Source of the DNA: Muricea muricata
Taxonomy: Eukaryota > Cnidaria > Anthozoa > Malacalcyonacea > Plexauridae
Length of the DNA stretch: 64,000 bases
Reading direction: 5' to 3'
NCBI GenBank assembly: GCA_963855995.1
Contig: OY979723.1
Location: forward strand, 10,926,713 to 10,990,712
The translations under genes and the position numbers were made by a program. Every line of letters starts with the position of its first letter. Within the stretch, counting starts at the first letter, position 1. Below are positions 15,060-29,500 of this stretch, piece by piece. The notes beneath the pieces are model-generated. The model was given only the letters and a program-made list of their open reading frames with translations, searched no databases and had not been told where the DNA came from.

Positions 15060-18000
15060 CTCAATGATTGTACATATCATATTACGATGGCTGACATTTA
15101 AGTTGAAAAAACGCATACAGAAATGTTATTCCCCAGAACTTGGTATATATGGCTAGAAAGAGCATGAAAATCTATATCATATATGTGAAAATAAAAAAAA
15201 TTTATAGAATAGGTAACTAGAAAATTAAGTTGGTAGCGCTCGCGCGCATTTTTCTCAATGATTGCAAACATCATATTACGATGGCTGACATTTAAGTTGC
15301 AAAAAGGCATACAGAAAAGTTATTCTCCAGAACTTGTGATACATCGTTAGAAAGAGCATGAAAATCTATATCATATATGTGAAAATAAAAAAAATTTATA
15401 GAATAGGTAACTAGAAAATTAAGTTGGTAGCGCTCGTGCGCATTTTGCTCAATGATTGTACATATCATATTACGATGGCTGACATTTAAGTTGAAAAAAC
15501 GCATACAGAAATGTTATTCCCCAGAACTTGGTATATACGGCTAGAAAGAGCATGAAAATCTATATCATATATTTGAAAATAAAAAAAATTTATTGAATAG
15601 GTAACTAGAAAATTAAGTTGGTAGCGCTCGCGCGCATTTTTCTCAATGATTGCAAACATCATATTACGATGGCTGACATTTAAGTTGCAAAAAGGCATAC
15701 AGAAAAGTTATTCCCCAGAACTTCTGATACATCGTTAGAAAGAGCATGAAAATCTATATCATATATGTGAAAACAAAAAAAGATTTATAGAATAGGCAAC
15801 AAGAAAATTAAGTTGGTATTTTGCACAATAATTGTAAATATCATATTACGATGAATGACATTTAAGTTTCAAAAACGCATACAGAAAAGTTATTCCCCAG
15901 AAATTCTGATACATCGTTAGAAAGAGCATGAAAATCTATATCATATATGTGAAAATAAAAAAAACTTATCGAATAGGTAACTAGAAAATTAAGTTGGTAG
16001 CGCTCGTGCGCATTTTGCTCATTGATTGTAAATATCATATTACGATGTCTGACATTTAAGTCACAAAAACGCATACAGAAAAGTTATTCCCCAGAACTTG
16101 GTATATATGGCTAGAAAGAGCATGAAAATCTATATCATATATGTGAGAATAAAAAAAAATTATAGAATAGGTAACTAGAAAATTAAGTTGGTAGCGCTCG
16201 CGCGCATTTTTCTCAATGATTGCAAACATCATATTACGATGGCTGACATTTAAGTTGCAAAAAGGCATACAGAAAAGTTATTTCCCAGAACTTGTGATAC
16301 ATCGTTAGAAAGAGCATGAAAATCTATATCATATATGTGAAAACAAAAAATATTTATAGAATAGGCAACTAGAAAATTAAGTTGGTATTTTGAACAATAA
16401 TTGTAAATATCATATTACGATGACTGACATTTAAGTTTCAAAAACACATACAGAAAAGTTATTCACCAGAACTTGTGATATATGGCTAGAAAGAGCACGA
16501 AAATCTATATCATATATGTGAAAATAAAAAAAATTTATAGAATAGGTAACTAGAAAATTAAGTTGGTAGCGCTCGTGCGCATTTTGCTCAATGATTGTAA
16601 ATATCATATTACGATGGCTGACATTTAAGTTGCAAAAACTCATACAGAAAAGTTATTCCCCAGAACTTGTGATACATCGTTAGAAAAAGCATGAAAATCT
16701 ATATCATATATGTGAAAATAAAAAAAAAATATAGAATAGGTAACTAGAAAATTAAGTTGGTAGCGCTCGTGCGCATTTTGCTCAATGATTGTAAATATCA
16801 TATTACGATGGCTGACATTTAAGTTGCAAAAACTCATACAGAAAAGTTATTCCCCAGAACTTGTGATACATTGTTAGAAAGAGCATGAAAATCTATATCA
16901 TATATGTGAAATTAAAAAAAACTTATCGAATAGGTAACTAGAAAATTAAGTTGGTAGCGCTCGTGCGCATTTTGCTCAATGATTGTAAATATCATATTAC
17001 GATGGCTGACATTTAAGTTGAAAAAACGCATACAGAAAAGTTATTCCCCAGAACTTGTGATACATCGTTAGAAAGAGCATGAAAATCTATATCATATATG
17101 TGAAAAGAAAAAAAATTTATAGAATAGGTAACTAGAAAATTAAGTTGGTAGCGCTCGCGCGCATTTTTCCCAATGATTGCAAACATCATATTACGATGGC
17201 TGACATTTAAGTTGCAAAAAGGCATAAAGAAAAGTTATTCCCCAAAACTTCTGATACATCGTTAGAAAGAGCATGAAAATCTATATCATATATGTGAAAA
17301 CAAAAAAGATTTATAGAATAGGCAACTAGAAAATTAAGTTGGTATTTTGCACAATAATTGTAAATATCATATTACCATGACTGACATTTAAGTTGCAAAA
17401 ACGCATACAGAAAAGTTATTCCCCAGAACTTGGTATATATGGCTAGAAAGAGCATGAAAATCTATATCATATATGTGAAAATAAAAAAAATTTATAGAAT
17501 AGGTAACTAGAAAATTAAGTTGGTAGCGCTCGTGGGCATTTAGCTCAGTGATTGTACATATCATATTACGATGGCTGACATTTAAGTTGCAAAAACGCAC
17601 ACAGAAAAGTTATTCCCCAGAACTTGTGATACATCGTTAGAAAGAGCATGAAAATCTATATCATATATGTGAAAATAAAAAAAATTTATAGAATAAGTAA
17701 CTAGAAAATTAAGTTGGTAGCGCTCGTGCGCATTTTGCTCAATGATTGTAAATATCATATTACGATGGCTGACATTTAAGTCACAAAAACGCATACAGAA
17801 AATTTATTCCCCAGAACTTGTGATACATCGTTAGAAAGAGCATGAAAATCTATATCATATATGTGAAAATAAAAAAAATTTATAGAATAGGTAACTAGAA
17901 AATTAAGTTGGTAGCGCTCGTGCGCATTTTGCTCAGTGATTGTACATATCATATTACGATGGCTGACATTTAAGTTGCAAAAACGCATACAGAAAAGTTA

Positions 18001-21000
18001 TTCCCCAGAACTTGTGATATATAGTTAGAAAGAGCATGAAAATCTATATCATATATGTGAAAATAAAAAAAATTTATGGAATAAGTAACTAGAAAATTAA
18101 GTTGGTAGCGCTCGTGCGCATTTTGCTCAATAATTGTAAATATCATATTACGCTGGCTGACATTTAAGTTGCAAAAACGCATACAGAAAAGTTATTCCCC
18201 AGAACTTGTGATACATCGTTAGAAAGAGCATGAAAATCTATATCATATATGTGAAAATAAAAAAAATTTATAGAATAGGTCACTAGAAAATTAAGTTGGT
18301 AGCGCTCGTGCGCATTTTGCTCTATGATTGTAAATATCATATTACGATGGCTGACATTTAAATTGCAAAAAGGCATACAGAAAAGTTATTCCCCAGAACT
18401 TGTGATACATCGTTAGAAAGAGCATGAAAATCTATATCATATATGTGAAAATAAAAAAAATTTATAGAATAGGTAACTAGAAAATAAAGTTGGTAGCGCT
18501 CGTGCGCATTTTGCTCAATGATTGTACATATCATATTACGATGGCTGACATTTAAGTTGAAAAAACGCATACAGAAATGTTATTCCCCAGAACTTGGTAT
18601 ATATGGCTAGAAAGAGCATGAAAATCTATATCATATATTTGAAAATAAAAAAAATTTATAGAATAGGTAACTAGAAAATTAAGTTGGTAGCGCTCGCGCG
18701 CATTTTTCTCAATGATTGCAAACATCATATTACGATGGCTGACATTTAAGTTGCAAAAAGGCATACAGAAAAGTTATTCCCCAGAACTTCTGATACATCG
18801 TTAGAAAGAGCATGAAAATCTATATCATATATGTGAAAACAAAAAAGATTTATAGAATAGGCAACAAGAAAATTAAGTTGGTATTTTGCACAATAATTGT
18901 AAATATCATATTACGATGAATGACATTTAAGTTTCAAAAACGCATACAGAAAAGTTATTCCCCAGAAATTCTGATACATCGTTAGAAAGAGGATGAAAAT
19001 CTATATCATATATGTGAAAATAAAAAAAACTTATCGAATAGGTAACTAGAAAATTAAGTTGGTAGCGCTCCTGCGCATTTTGCTCATTGATTGTAAATAT
19101 CATATTACGATGGCTGACATTTAAGTCACAAAAACGCATACAGAAAAGTTATTCCCCAGAACTTGGTATATATGGCTAGAAAGAGCATGAAAATCTATAT
19201 CATATATGTGAGAATAAAAAAAAATTATAGAATAGGTAACTAGAAAATTAAGTTGGTAGCGCTCGCGCGCATTTTTCTCAATGATTGCAAACATCATATT
19301 ACGATGGCTGACATTTAAGTTGCAAAAAGGCATACAGAAAAGTTATTTCCCAGAACTTGTGATACATCGTTAGAAAGAGCATGAAAATCTATATCATATA
19401 TGTGAAAACAAAAAAGATTTATAGAATAGGCAACTAGAAAATTAAGTTGGTATTTTGCACAATAATTGTAAATATCATATCACGATGAATGGCATTTAAG
19501 TTTCAAAAACGCATACAGAAAAGTTATTCCCCAGAAATTCTGATACATCGTTAGAAAGAGCATGAAAATCTATATCATATATGTGAAAATAAAAAAAATT
19601 TATCGAATAGGTAACTAGAAAATTATGTTGGTAGCGCTGGTGCGCATTTTGCTCATTGATTGTAAATATCATATTACGATGGCTGACATTTAAGTTGCAA
19701 AAAGGCATACAGAAAAGTTATTCCCCAGAACTTGGTATATATGGCTAGAAAGAGCATGAAAATCTATATCATATATTTGAAAATAAAAAAAATTTATAGA
19801 ATAGGTAACTAGAAAATTAAGTTGGTAGCGCTCGCGCGCATTTTTCTCAATGATTGCAAACATCATATTACGATAGCTGACATTTAAGTTGCAAAAAGGC
19901 ATACAGAAAAGTTATTCCCCAGAACTTCTGATACATCGTTAGAAAGAGCATGAAAATCTATATCATATATGTGAAAACAAAAAAGATTTATAGAATAGGC
20001 AAGAAGAAAATTAAGTTGGTATTTTGCACAATAATTGTAAATATCATATTACGATGAATGACATTTAAGTTTCAAAAACGCATACAGAAATGTTATTCCC
20101 CAGAAATTCTGATACATCGTTAGAAAGAGCATGAAAATCTATATCATATATGTGAAAACAAAAAATATTTATAGAATAGGCAACTAGAAAATTAAGTTGG
20201 TATTTTGAACAATAATTGTAAATATCATATTACGATGACTGACATTTATGTTTCAAAAACACATACAGAAAAGTTATTCACCAGAACTTGTGATATATGG
20301 CTAGAAAGAGCATGAAAATCTATATCATATATGTGAAAATAAAAAAAATTTATAGAATAGGTAACTAGAAAATTAAGTTGGTAGCGCTCGTGCGCATTTT
20401 GCTCAATGATTGTAAATATCATATTACGATGGCTGACATTTAAGTTGCAAAAACTCATACAGAAAAGTTATTCCCCAGAACTTGTGATACATCGTTAGAA
20501 AAAGCATGAAAATCTATATCATATATGTGAAAATAAAAAAAAATTATAGAATAGGTAACTAGAAAATTAAGTTGGTAGCGCTCGTCCGCATTTTGCTCAA
20601 TGATTGTAAATATCATATTACGATGGCTGACATTTAAGTTGCAAAAACTCATACAGAAAAGTTATTCCCCAGAACTTGTGATACATTGTTAGAAAGAGCA
20701 TGAAAATCTATATCATATATGTGAAAATAAAAAAAACTTATCGAATAGGTAACTAGAAAATTAAGTTGGTAGCGCTCGTGCGCATTTTGCTCAATGATTG
20801 TACATATCATATTACGATGGCTGACATTTAAGTTGAAAAAACGCATACAGAAATGTTATTCCCCAGAACTTGGTATATATGGCTAGAAAGAGCATGAAAA
20901 TCTATATCATATATGTGAAAATAAAAAAAATTTATAGAATAGGTAACTAGAAAATTAAGTTGGTAGCGCTCGCGCGCATTTTTCTCAATGATTGCAAACA

Positions 21001-24000
21001 TCATATTACGATGGCTGACATTTAAGTTGCAAAAAGGCATACAGAAAAGTTATTCTCCAGAACTTGTGATACATCGTTAGAAAGAGCATGAAAATCTATA
21101 TCATATATGTGAAAATAAAAAAAATTTATAGAATAGGTAACTAGAAAATTAAGTTGGTAGCGCTCGTGCGCATTTTGCTCAATGATTGTACATATCATAT
21201 TACGATGGCTGACATTTAAGTTGAAAAAACGCATACAGAAATGTTATTCCCCAGAACTTGGTATATACGGCTAGAAAGAGCATGAAAATCTATATCATAT
21301 ATTTGAAAATAAAAAAAATTTATTGAATAGGTAACTAGAAAATTAAGTTGGTAGCGCTCGCGCGCATTTTTCTCAATGATTGCAAACATCATATTACGAT
21401 GGCTGACATTTAAGTTGCAAAAAGGCATACAGAAAAGTTATTCCCCAGAACTTCTGATACATCGTTAGAAAGAGCATGAAAATCTATATCATATATGTGA
21501 AAACAAAAAAAGATTTATAGAATAGGCAACAAGAAAATTAAGTTGGTATTGTAGTTGGTAATTAACTACGTTGAAACTACGTTAAAACTAACTTAACTAC
21601 GTTGTAACTACGTTAAAATTAAGTTGGTAATTGTAAATATCATATTACGATGAATGACATTTAAGTTTCAAAAACGCATACAGAAAAGTTATTCCCCAGA
21701 AATTCTGATACATCGTTAGAGAGAGCATGAAAATCTATATCATATATGTGAAAATAAAAAAAACTTATCGAATAGGTAACTAGAAAATTAAGTTGGTAGC
21801 GCTCGTGCGCATTTTGCTCATTGATTGTAAATATCATATTACGATGGCTGACATTTAAGTCACAAAAACGCATACAGAAAAGTTATTCCCCAGAACTTGG
21901 TATATATGGCTAGAAAGAGCATGAAAATCTATATCATATATGTGAGAATAAAAAAAAATTATAGAATAGGTAACTAGAAAATTAAGTTGGTAGCGCTCGC
22001 GCGCATTTTTCTCAATGATTGCAAACATCATATTACGATGGCTGACATTTAAGTTGCAAAAAGGCATACAGAAAAGTTATTTCCCAGAACTTGTGATACA
22101 TCGTTAGAAAGAGCATGAAAATCTATATCATATATGTGAAAACAAAAAATATTTATAGAATAGGCAACTAGAAAATTAAGTTGGTATTTTGAACAATAAT
22201 TGTAAATATCATATTACGATGACTGACATTTAAGTTTCAAAAACACATACAGAAAAGTTATTCACCAGAACTTGTGATATATGGCTAGAAAGAGCACGAA
22301 AATCTATATCATATATGTGAAAATAAAAAAAATTTATAGAATAGGTAACTAGAAAATTAAGTTGGTAGCGCTCGTGCGCATTTTGCTCAATGATTGTAAA
22401 TATCATATTACGATGGCTGACATTTAAGTTGCAAAAACTCATACAGAAAAGTTATTCCCCAGAACTTGTGATACATCGTTAGAAAAAGCATGAAAATCTA
22501 TATCATATATGTGAAAATAAAAAAAAAATATAGAATAGGTAACTAGAAAATTAAGTTGGTAGCGCTCGTGCGCATTTTGCTCAATGATTGTAAATATCAT
22601 ATTACGATGGCTGACATTTAAGTTGCAAAAACTCATACAGAAAAGTTATTCCCCAGAACTTGTGATACATTGTTAGAAAGAGCATGAAAATCTATATCAT
22701 ATATGTGAAATTAAAAAAAACTTATCGAATAGGTAACTAGAAAATTAAGTTGGTAGCGCTCGTGCGCATTTTGCTCAATGATTGTAAATATCATATTACG
22801 ATGGCTGACATTTAAGTTGAAAAAACGCATACAGAAAAGTTATTCCCCAGAACTTGTGATACATCGTTAGAAAGAGCATGAAAATCTATATCATATATGT
22901 GAAAAGAAAAAAAATTTATAGAATAGGTAACTAGAAAATTAAGTTGGTAGCGCTCGCGCGCATTTTTCCCAATGATTGCAAACATCATATTACGATGGCT
23001 GACATTTAAGTTGCAAAAAGGCATAAAGAAAAGTTATTCCCCAAAACTTCTGATACATCGTTAGAAAGAGCATGAAAATCTATATCATATATGTGAAAAC
23101 AAAAAAGATTTATAGAATAGGCAACTAGAAAATTAAGTTGGTATTTTGCACAATAATTGTAAATATCATATTACCATGACTGACATTTAAGTTGCAAAAA
23201 CGCATACAGAAAAGTTATTCCCCAGAACTTGGTATATATGGCTAGAAAGAGCATGAAAATCTATATCATATATGTGAAAATAAAAAAAATTTATAGAATA
23301 GGTAACTAGAAAATTAAGTTGGTAGCGCTCGTGGGCATTTAGCTCAGTGATTGTACATATCATATTACGATGGCTGACATTTAAGTTGCAAAAACGCACA
23401 CAGAAAAGTTATTCCCCAGAACTTGTGATACATCGTTAGAAAGAGCATGAAAATCTATATCATATATGTGAAAATAAAAAAAATTTATAGAATAAGTAAC
23501 TAGAAAATTAAGTTGGTAGCGCTCGTGCGCATTTTGCTCAATGATTGTAAATATCATATTACGATGGCTGACATTTAAGTCACAAAAACGCATACAGAAA
23601 ATTTATTCCCCAGAACTTGTGATACATCGTTAGAAAGAGCATGAAAATCTATATCATATATGTGAAAATAAAAAAAATTTATAGAATAGGTAACTAGAAA
23701 ATTAAGTTGGTAGCGCTCGTGCGCATTTTGCTCAGTGATTGTACATATCATATTACGATGGCTGACATTTAAGTTGCAAAAACGCATACAGAAAAGTTAT
23801 TCCCCAGAACTTGTGATATATAGTTAGAAAGAGCATGAAAATCTATATCATATATGTGAAAATAAAAAAAATTTATGGAATAAGTAACTAGAAAATTAAG
23901 TTGGTAGCGCTCGTGCGCATTTTGCTCAATAATTGTAAATATCATATTACGCTGGCTGACATTTAAGTTGCAAAAACGCATACAGAAAAGTTATTCCCCA

Positions 24001-26560
24001 GAACTTGTGATACATCGTTAGAAAGAGCATGAAAATCTATATCATATATGTGAAAATAAAAAAAATTTATAGAATAGGTCACTAGAAAATTAAGTTGGTA
24101 GCGCTCGTGCGCATTTTGCTCTATGATTGTAAATATCATATTACGATGGCTGACATTTAAATTGCAAAAAGGCATACAGAAAAGTTATTCCCCAGAACTT
24201 GTGATACATCGTTAGAAAGAGCATGAAAATCTATATCATATATGTGAAAATAAAAAAAATTTATAGAATAGGTAACTAGAAAATAAAGTTGGTAGCGCTC
24301 GTGCGCATTTTGCTCAATGATTGTACATATCATATTACGATGGCTGACATTTAAGTTGAAAAAACGCATACAGAAATGTTATTCCCCAGAACTTGGTATA
24401 TATGGCTAGAAAGAGCATGAAAATCTATATCATATATTTGAAAATAAAAAAAATTTATAGAATAGGTAACTAGAAAATTAAGTTGGTAGCGCTCGCGCGC
24501 ATTTTTCTCAATGATTGCAAACATCATATTACGATGGCTGACATTTAAGTTGCAAAAAGGCATACAGAAAAGTTATTCCCCAGAACTTCTGATACATCGT
24601 TAGAAAGAGCATGAAAATCTATATCATATATGTGAAAACAAAAAAGATTTATAGAATAGGCAACAAGAAAATTAAGTTGGTATTTTGCACAATAATTGTA
24701 AATATCATATTACGATGAATGACATTTAAGTTTCAAAAACGCATACAGAAAAGTTACTCCCCAGAAATTCTGATACATCGTTAGAAAGAGGATGAAAATC
24801 TATATCATATATGTGAAAATAAAAAAAACTTATCGAATAGGTAACTAGAAAATTAAGTTGGTAGCGCTCCTGCGCATTTTGCTCATTGATTGTAAATATC
24901 ATATTACGATGGCTGACATTTAAGTCACAAAAACGCATACAGAAAAGTTATTCCCCAGAACTTGGTATATATGGCTAGAAAGAGCATGAAAATCTATATC
25001 ATATATGTGAGAATAAAAAAAAATTATAGAATAGGTAACTAGAAAATTAAGTTGGTAGCGCTCGCGCGCATTTTTCTCAATGATTGCAAACATCATATTA
25101 CGATGGCTGACATTTAAGTTGCAAAAAGGCATACAGAAAAGTTATTTCCCAGAACTTGTGATACATCGTTAGAAAGAGCATGAAAATCTATATCATATAT
25201 GTGAAAACAAAAAAGATTTATAGAATAGGCAACTAGAAAATTAAGTTGGTATTTTGCACAATAATTGTAAATATCATATCACGATGAATGGCATTTAAGT
25301 TTCAAAAACGCATACAGAAAAGTTATTCCCCAGAAATTCTGATACATCGTTAGAAAGAGCATGAAAATCTATATCATATATGTGAAAATAAAAAAAATTT
25401 ATCGAATAGGTAACTAGAAAATTATGTTGGTAGCGCTGGTGCGCATTTTGCTCATTGATTGTAAATATCATATTACGATGGCTGACATTTAAGTTGCAAA
25501 AAGGCATACAGAAAAGTTATTCCCCAGAACTTGGTATATATGGCTAGAAAGAGCATGAAAATCTATATCATATATTTGAAAATAAAAAAAATTTATAGAA
25601 TAGGTAACTAGAAAATTAAGTTGGTAGCGCTCGCGCGCATTTTTCTCAATGATTGCAAACATCATATTACGATAGCTGACATTTAAGTTGCAAAAAGGCA
25701 TACAGAAAAGTTATTCCCCAGAACTTCTGATACATCGTTAGAAAGAGCATGAAAATCTATATCATATATGTGAAAACAAAAAAGATTTATAGAATAGGCA
25801 AGAAGAAAATTAAGTTGGTATTTTGCACAATAATTGTAAATATCATATTACGATGAATGACATTTAAGTTTCAAAAACGCATACAGAAATGTTATTCCCC
25901 AGAAATTCTGATACATCGTTAGAAAGAGCATGAAAATCTATATCATATATGTGAAAACAAAAAATATTTATAGAATAGGCAACTAGAAAATTAAGTTGGT
26001 ATTTTGAACAATAATTGTAAATATCATATTACGATGACTGACATTTATGTTTCAAAAACACATACAGAAAAGTTATTCACCAGAACTTGTGATATATGGC
26101 TAGAAAGAGCATGAAAATCTATATCATATATGTGAAAATAAAAAAAATTTATAGAATAGGTAACTAGAAAATTAAGTTGGTAGCGCTCGTGCGCATTTTG
26201 CTCAATGATTGTAAATATCATATTACGATGGCTGACATTTAAGTTGCAAAAACTCATACAGAAAAGTTATTCCCCAGAACTTGTGATACATCGTTAGAAA
26301 AAGCATGAAAATCTATATCATATATGTGAAAATAAAAAAAAATTATAGAATAGGTAACTAGAAAATTAAGTTGGTAGCGCTCGTCCGCATTTTGCTCAAT
26401 GATTGTAAATATCATATTACGATGGCTGACATTTAAGTTGCAAAAACTCATACAGAAAAGTTATTCCCCAGAACTTGTGATACATTGTTAGAAAGAGCAT
26501 GAAAATCTATATCATATATGTGAAAATAAAAAAAACTTATCGAATAGGTAACTAGAAAAT
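15060..26560. repeat. Tandem duplication of a 5.73-kb satellite block
   Basis: Monomers at 15093, 15287 and 15481 match those at 20823, 21017 and 21211 (shift 5,730). After a 69-bp insertion near 21,550 the shift becomes 5,799 and stays so from 15857/21656 to 20435/26234. The monomer at 20629 is a hybrid: its first part matches the monomer at 26428 and its end matches the one at 14899, so the head-to-tail junction lies near 20,745-20,790. The block starting at 10891 is a more diverged third relative (shift 6,311-6,312 to 17202 onward, with one monomer missing from the later copies). Confidence 0.88.
21549..21628. repeat. 69-bp insertion with four AACTACGTT repeats
   Basis: The short monomer starting at 21405 is 251 bp long. 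Where its relatives read GGTATTTTGCACAATAATTG, this copy has a stretch with four close copies of AACTACGTT. It ends in a second copy of TTAAGTTGGTA, the sequence just before the insertion, as template slippage or a small insertion with target duplication would leave. The duplicated counterpart at 15675 lacks it. Confidence 0.85.
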
Positions 26561-29500
26561 TAAGTTGGTAGCGCTCGTGCGCATTTTGCTCATTGATTGT
26601 AAATATCATATTACGATGGCTGACATTTAAGTCACAAAAACGCATACAGAAAAGTTATTCCCCAGAACTTGGTATATATGGCTAGAAAGAGCATGAAAAT
26701 CTATATCATATATGTGAGAATAAAAAAAAATTATAGAATAGGTAACTAGAAAATTAAGTTGGTAGCGCTCGCGCGCATTTTTCTCAATGATTGCAAACAT
26801 CATATTACGATGGCTGACATTTAAGTTGCAAAAAGGCATACAGAAAAGTTATTTCCCAGAACTTGTGATACATCGTTAGAAAGAGCATGAAAATCTATAT
26901 CATATATGTGAAAACAAAAAATATTTATAGAATAGGCAACTAGAAAATTAAGTTGGTATTTTGAACAATAATTGTAAATATCATATTACGATGACTGACA
27001 TTTAAGTTTCAAAAACACATACAGAAAAGTTATTCACCAGAACTTGTGATATATGCCTAGAAAGAGCATGAAAATCTATATCATATATGTGAAAATAAAA
27101 AAAATTTATAGAATAGGTAACTAGAAAATTAAGTTGGTAGCGCTCGTGCGCATTTTGCTCAATGATTGTAAATATCATATTACGATGGCTGACATTTAAG
27201 TTGCAAAAACTCATACAGAAAAGTTATTCCCCAGAACTTGTGATACATCGTTAGAAAAAGCATGAAAATCTATATCATATATGTGAAAATAAAAAAAAAT
27301 TATAGAATAGGTAACTAGAAAATTAAGTTGGTAGCGCTCGTGCGCATTTTGCTCAATGATTGTAAATATCATATTACGATGGCTGACATTTAAGTTGCAA
27401 AAAGGCATAAAGAAAAGTTATTCCCCAAAACTTCTGATACATCGTTAGAAAGAGCATGAAAATCTATATCATATATGTGAAAACAAAAAAGATTTATAGA
27501 ATAGGCAACTAGAAAATTAAGTTGGTATTTTGAACAATAATTGTAAATATCATATTACGATGACTGACATTAAAGTTTCAAAAACACATACAGAAAAGTT
27601 ATTCCCCAGAACTTGTGATACATCGTTAGAAAGAGCATGAAAATCTATATCATATATGTGAAAATAAAAAAAATTTATAGAATAGGTAACTAGAAAATTA
27701 AGTTGGTAGCGCTCGTGCGCATTTTGCTCAATGATTGTAAATATCATATTACGATGGCTGACATTTAAGTTGCAAAAACTCATACAGAAAAGTTATTCCC
27801 CAGAACTTGTGATACATCGTTAGAAAAAGCATGAAAATCTATATCATATATGTGAAAATAAAAAAAAATTATAGAATAGGTAACTAGAAAATTAAGTTGG
27901 TAGCGCTCGTGCGCATTTTGCTCAATGATTGTAAATATCATATTACGATGGCTGACATTTAAGTTGCAAAAACTCATACAGAAAAGTTATTCCCCAGAAC
28001 TTGTGATACATTGTTAGAAAGAGCATGAAAATCTATATCATATATGTGAAAATAAAAAAAACTTATCTAATAGGTAACTAGAAAATTAAGTTGGTAGCGC
28101 TCGTGCGCATTTTGCTCATTGATTGTAAATATCATATTACGATGGCTGACATTTAAGTCACAAAAACGCATACAGAAAAGTTATTCCCCAGAACTTGGTA
28201 TATATGGCTAGAAAGAGCATGAAAATCTATATCATATATGTGAGAATAAAAAAAAATTATAGAATAGGTAACTAGAAAATTAAGTTGGTAGCGCTCGCGC
28301 GCATTTTTCTCAATGATTGCAAACATCATATTACGATGGCTGACATTTAAGTTGCAAAAAGGCATACAGAAAAGTTATTTCCCAGAACTTGTGATACATC
28401 GTTAGAAAGAGCATGAAAATCTATATCATATATGTGAAAACAAAAAATATTTATAGAATAGGCAACTAGAAAATTAAGTTGGTATTTTGAACAATAATTG
28501 TAAATATCATATTACGATGACTGACATTTAAGTTTCAAAAACACATACAGAAAAGTTATTCACCAGAACTTGTGATATATGGCTAGAAAGAGCATGAAAA
28601 TCTATATCATATATGTGAAAATAAAAAAAATTTATAGAATAGGTAACTAGAAAATTAAGTTGGTAGCGCTCGTGCGCATTTTGCTCAATGATTGTAATAT
28701 CATATTACGATGGCTGACATTTAAGTTGCAAAAACTCATACAGAAAAGTTATTCCCCAGAACTTGTGATACATCGTTAGAAAAAGCATGAAAATCTATAT
28801 CATATATGTGAAAATAAAAAAAAATTATAGAATAGGTAACTAGAAAATTAAGTTGGTAGCGCTCGTGCGCATTTTGCTCAATGATTGTAAATATCATATT
28901 ACGATGGCTGACATTTAAGTTGCAAAAAGGCATAAAGAAAAGTTATTCCCCAAAACTTCTGATACATCGTTAGAAAGAGCATGAAAATCTATATCATATA
29001 TGTGAAAACAAAAAAGATTTATAGAATAGGCAACTAGAAAATTAAGTTGGTATTTTGCTTAATAATTGTAAATATCATATTACCATGACTGACATTTAAG
29101 TTGCAAAAACTCATACAGAAAAGTTATTCCCCAGAACTTGTGATACATCGTTAGAAAAAGCATGAAAATCTATATCATATATGTGAAAATAAAAAAAAAT
29201 TATAGAATAGGTAACTAGAAAATTAAGTTGGTAGCGCTCGTGCGCATTTTGCTCAATGATTGTAAATATCATATTACGATGGCTGACATTTAAGTTGCAA
29301 AAACTCATACAGAAAAGTTATTCCCCAGAACTTGTGATACATCGTTAGAAAGAGCATGAAAATCTATATCATATATGTGAAAATAAAAAAAATTTATAGA
29401 ATAGGTAACTAGAAAATTAAGTTGGTAGCGCTCGTGCGCATTTTGCTCAATGATTGTACAAATCATATTACGATGGCTGACATTTAAGTTGAAAAAACGC

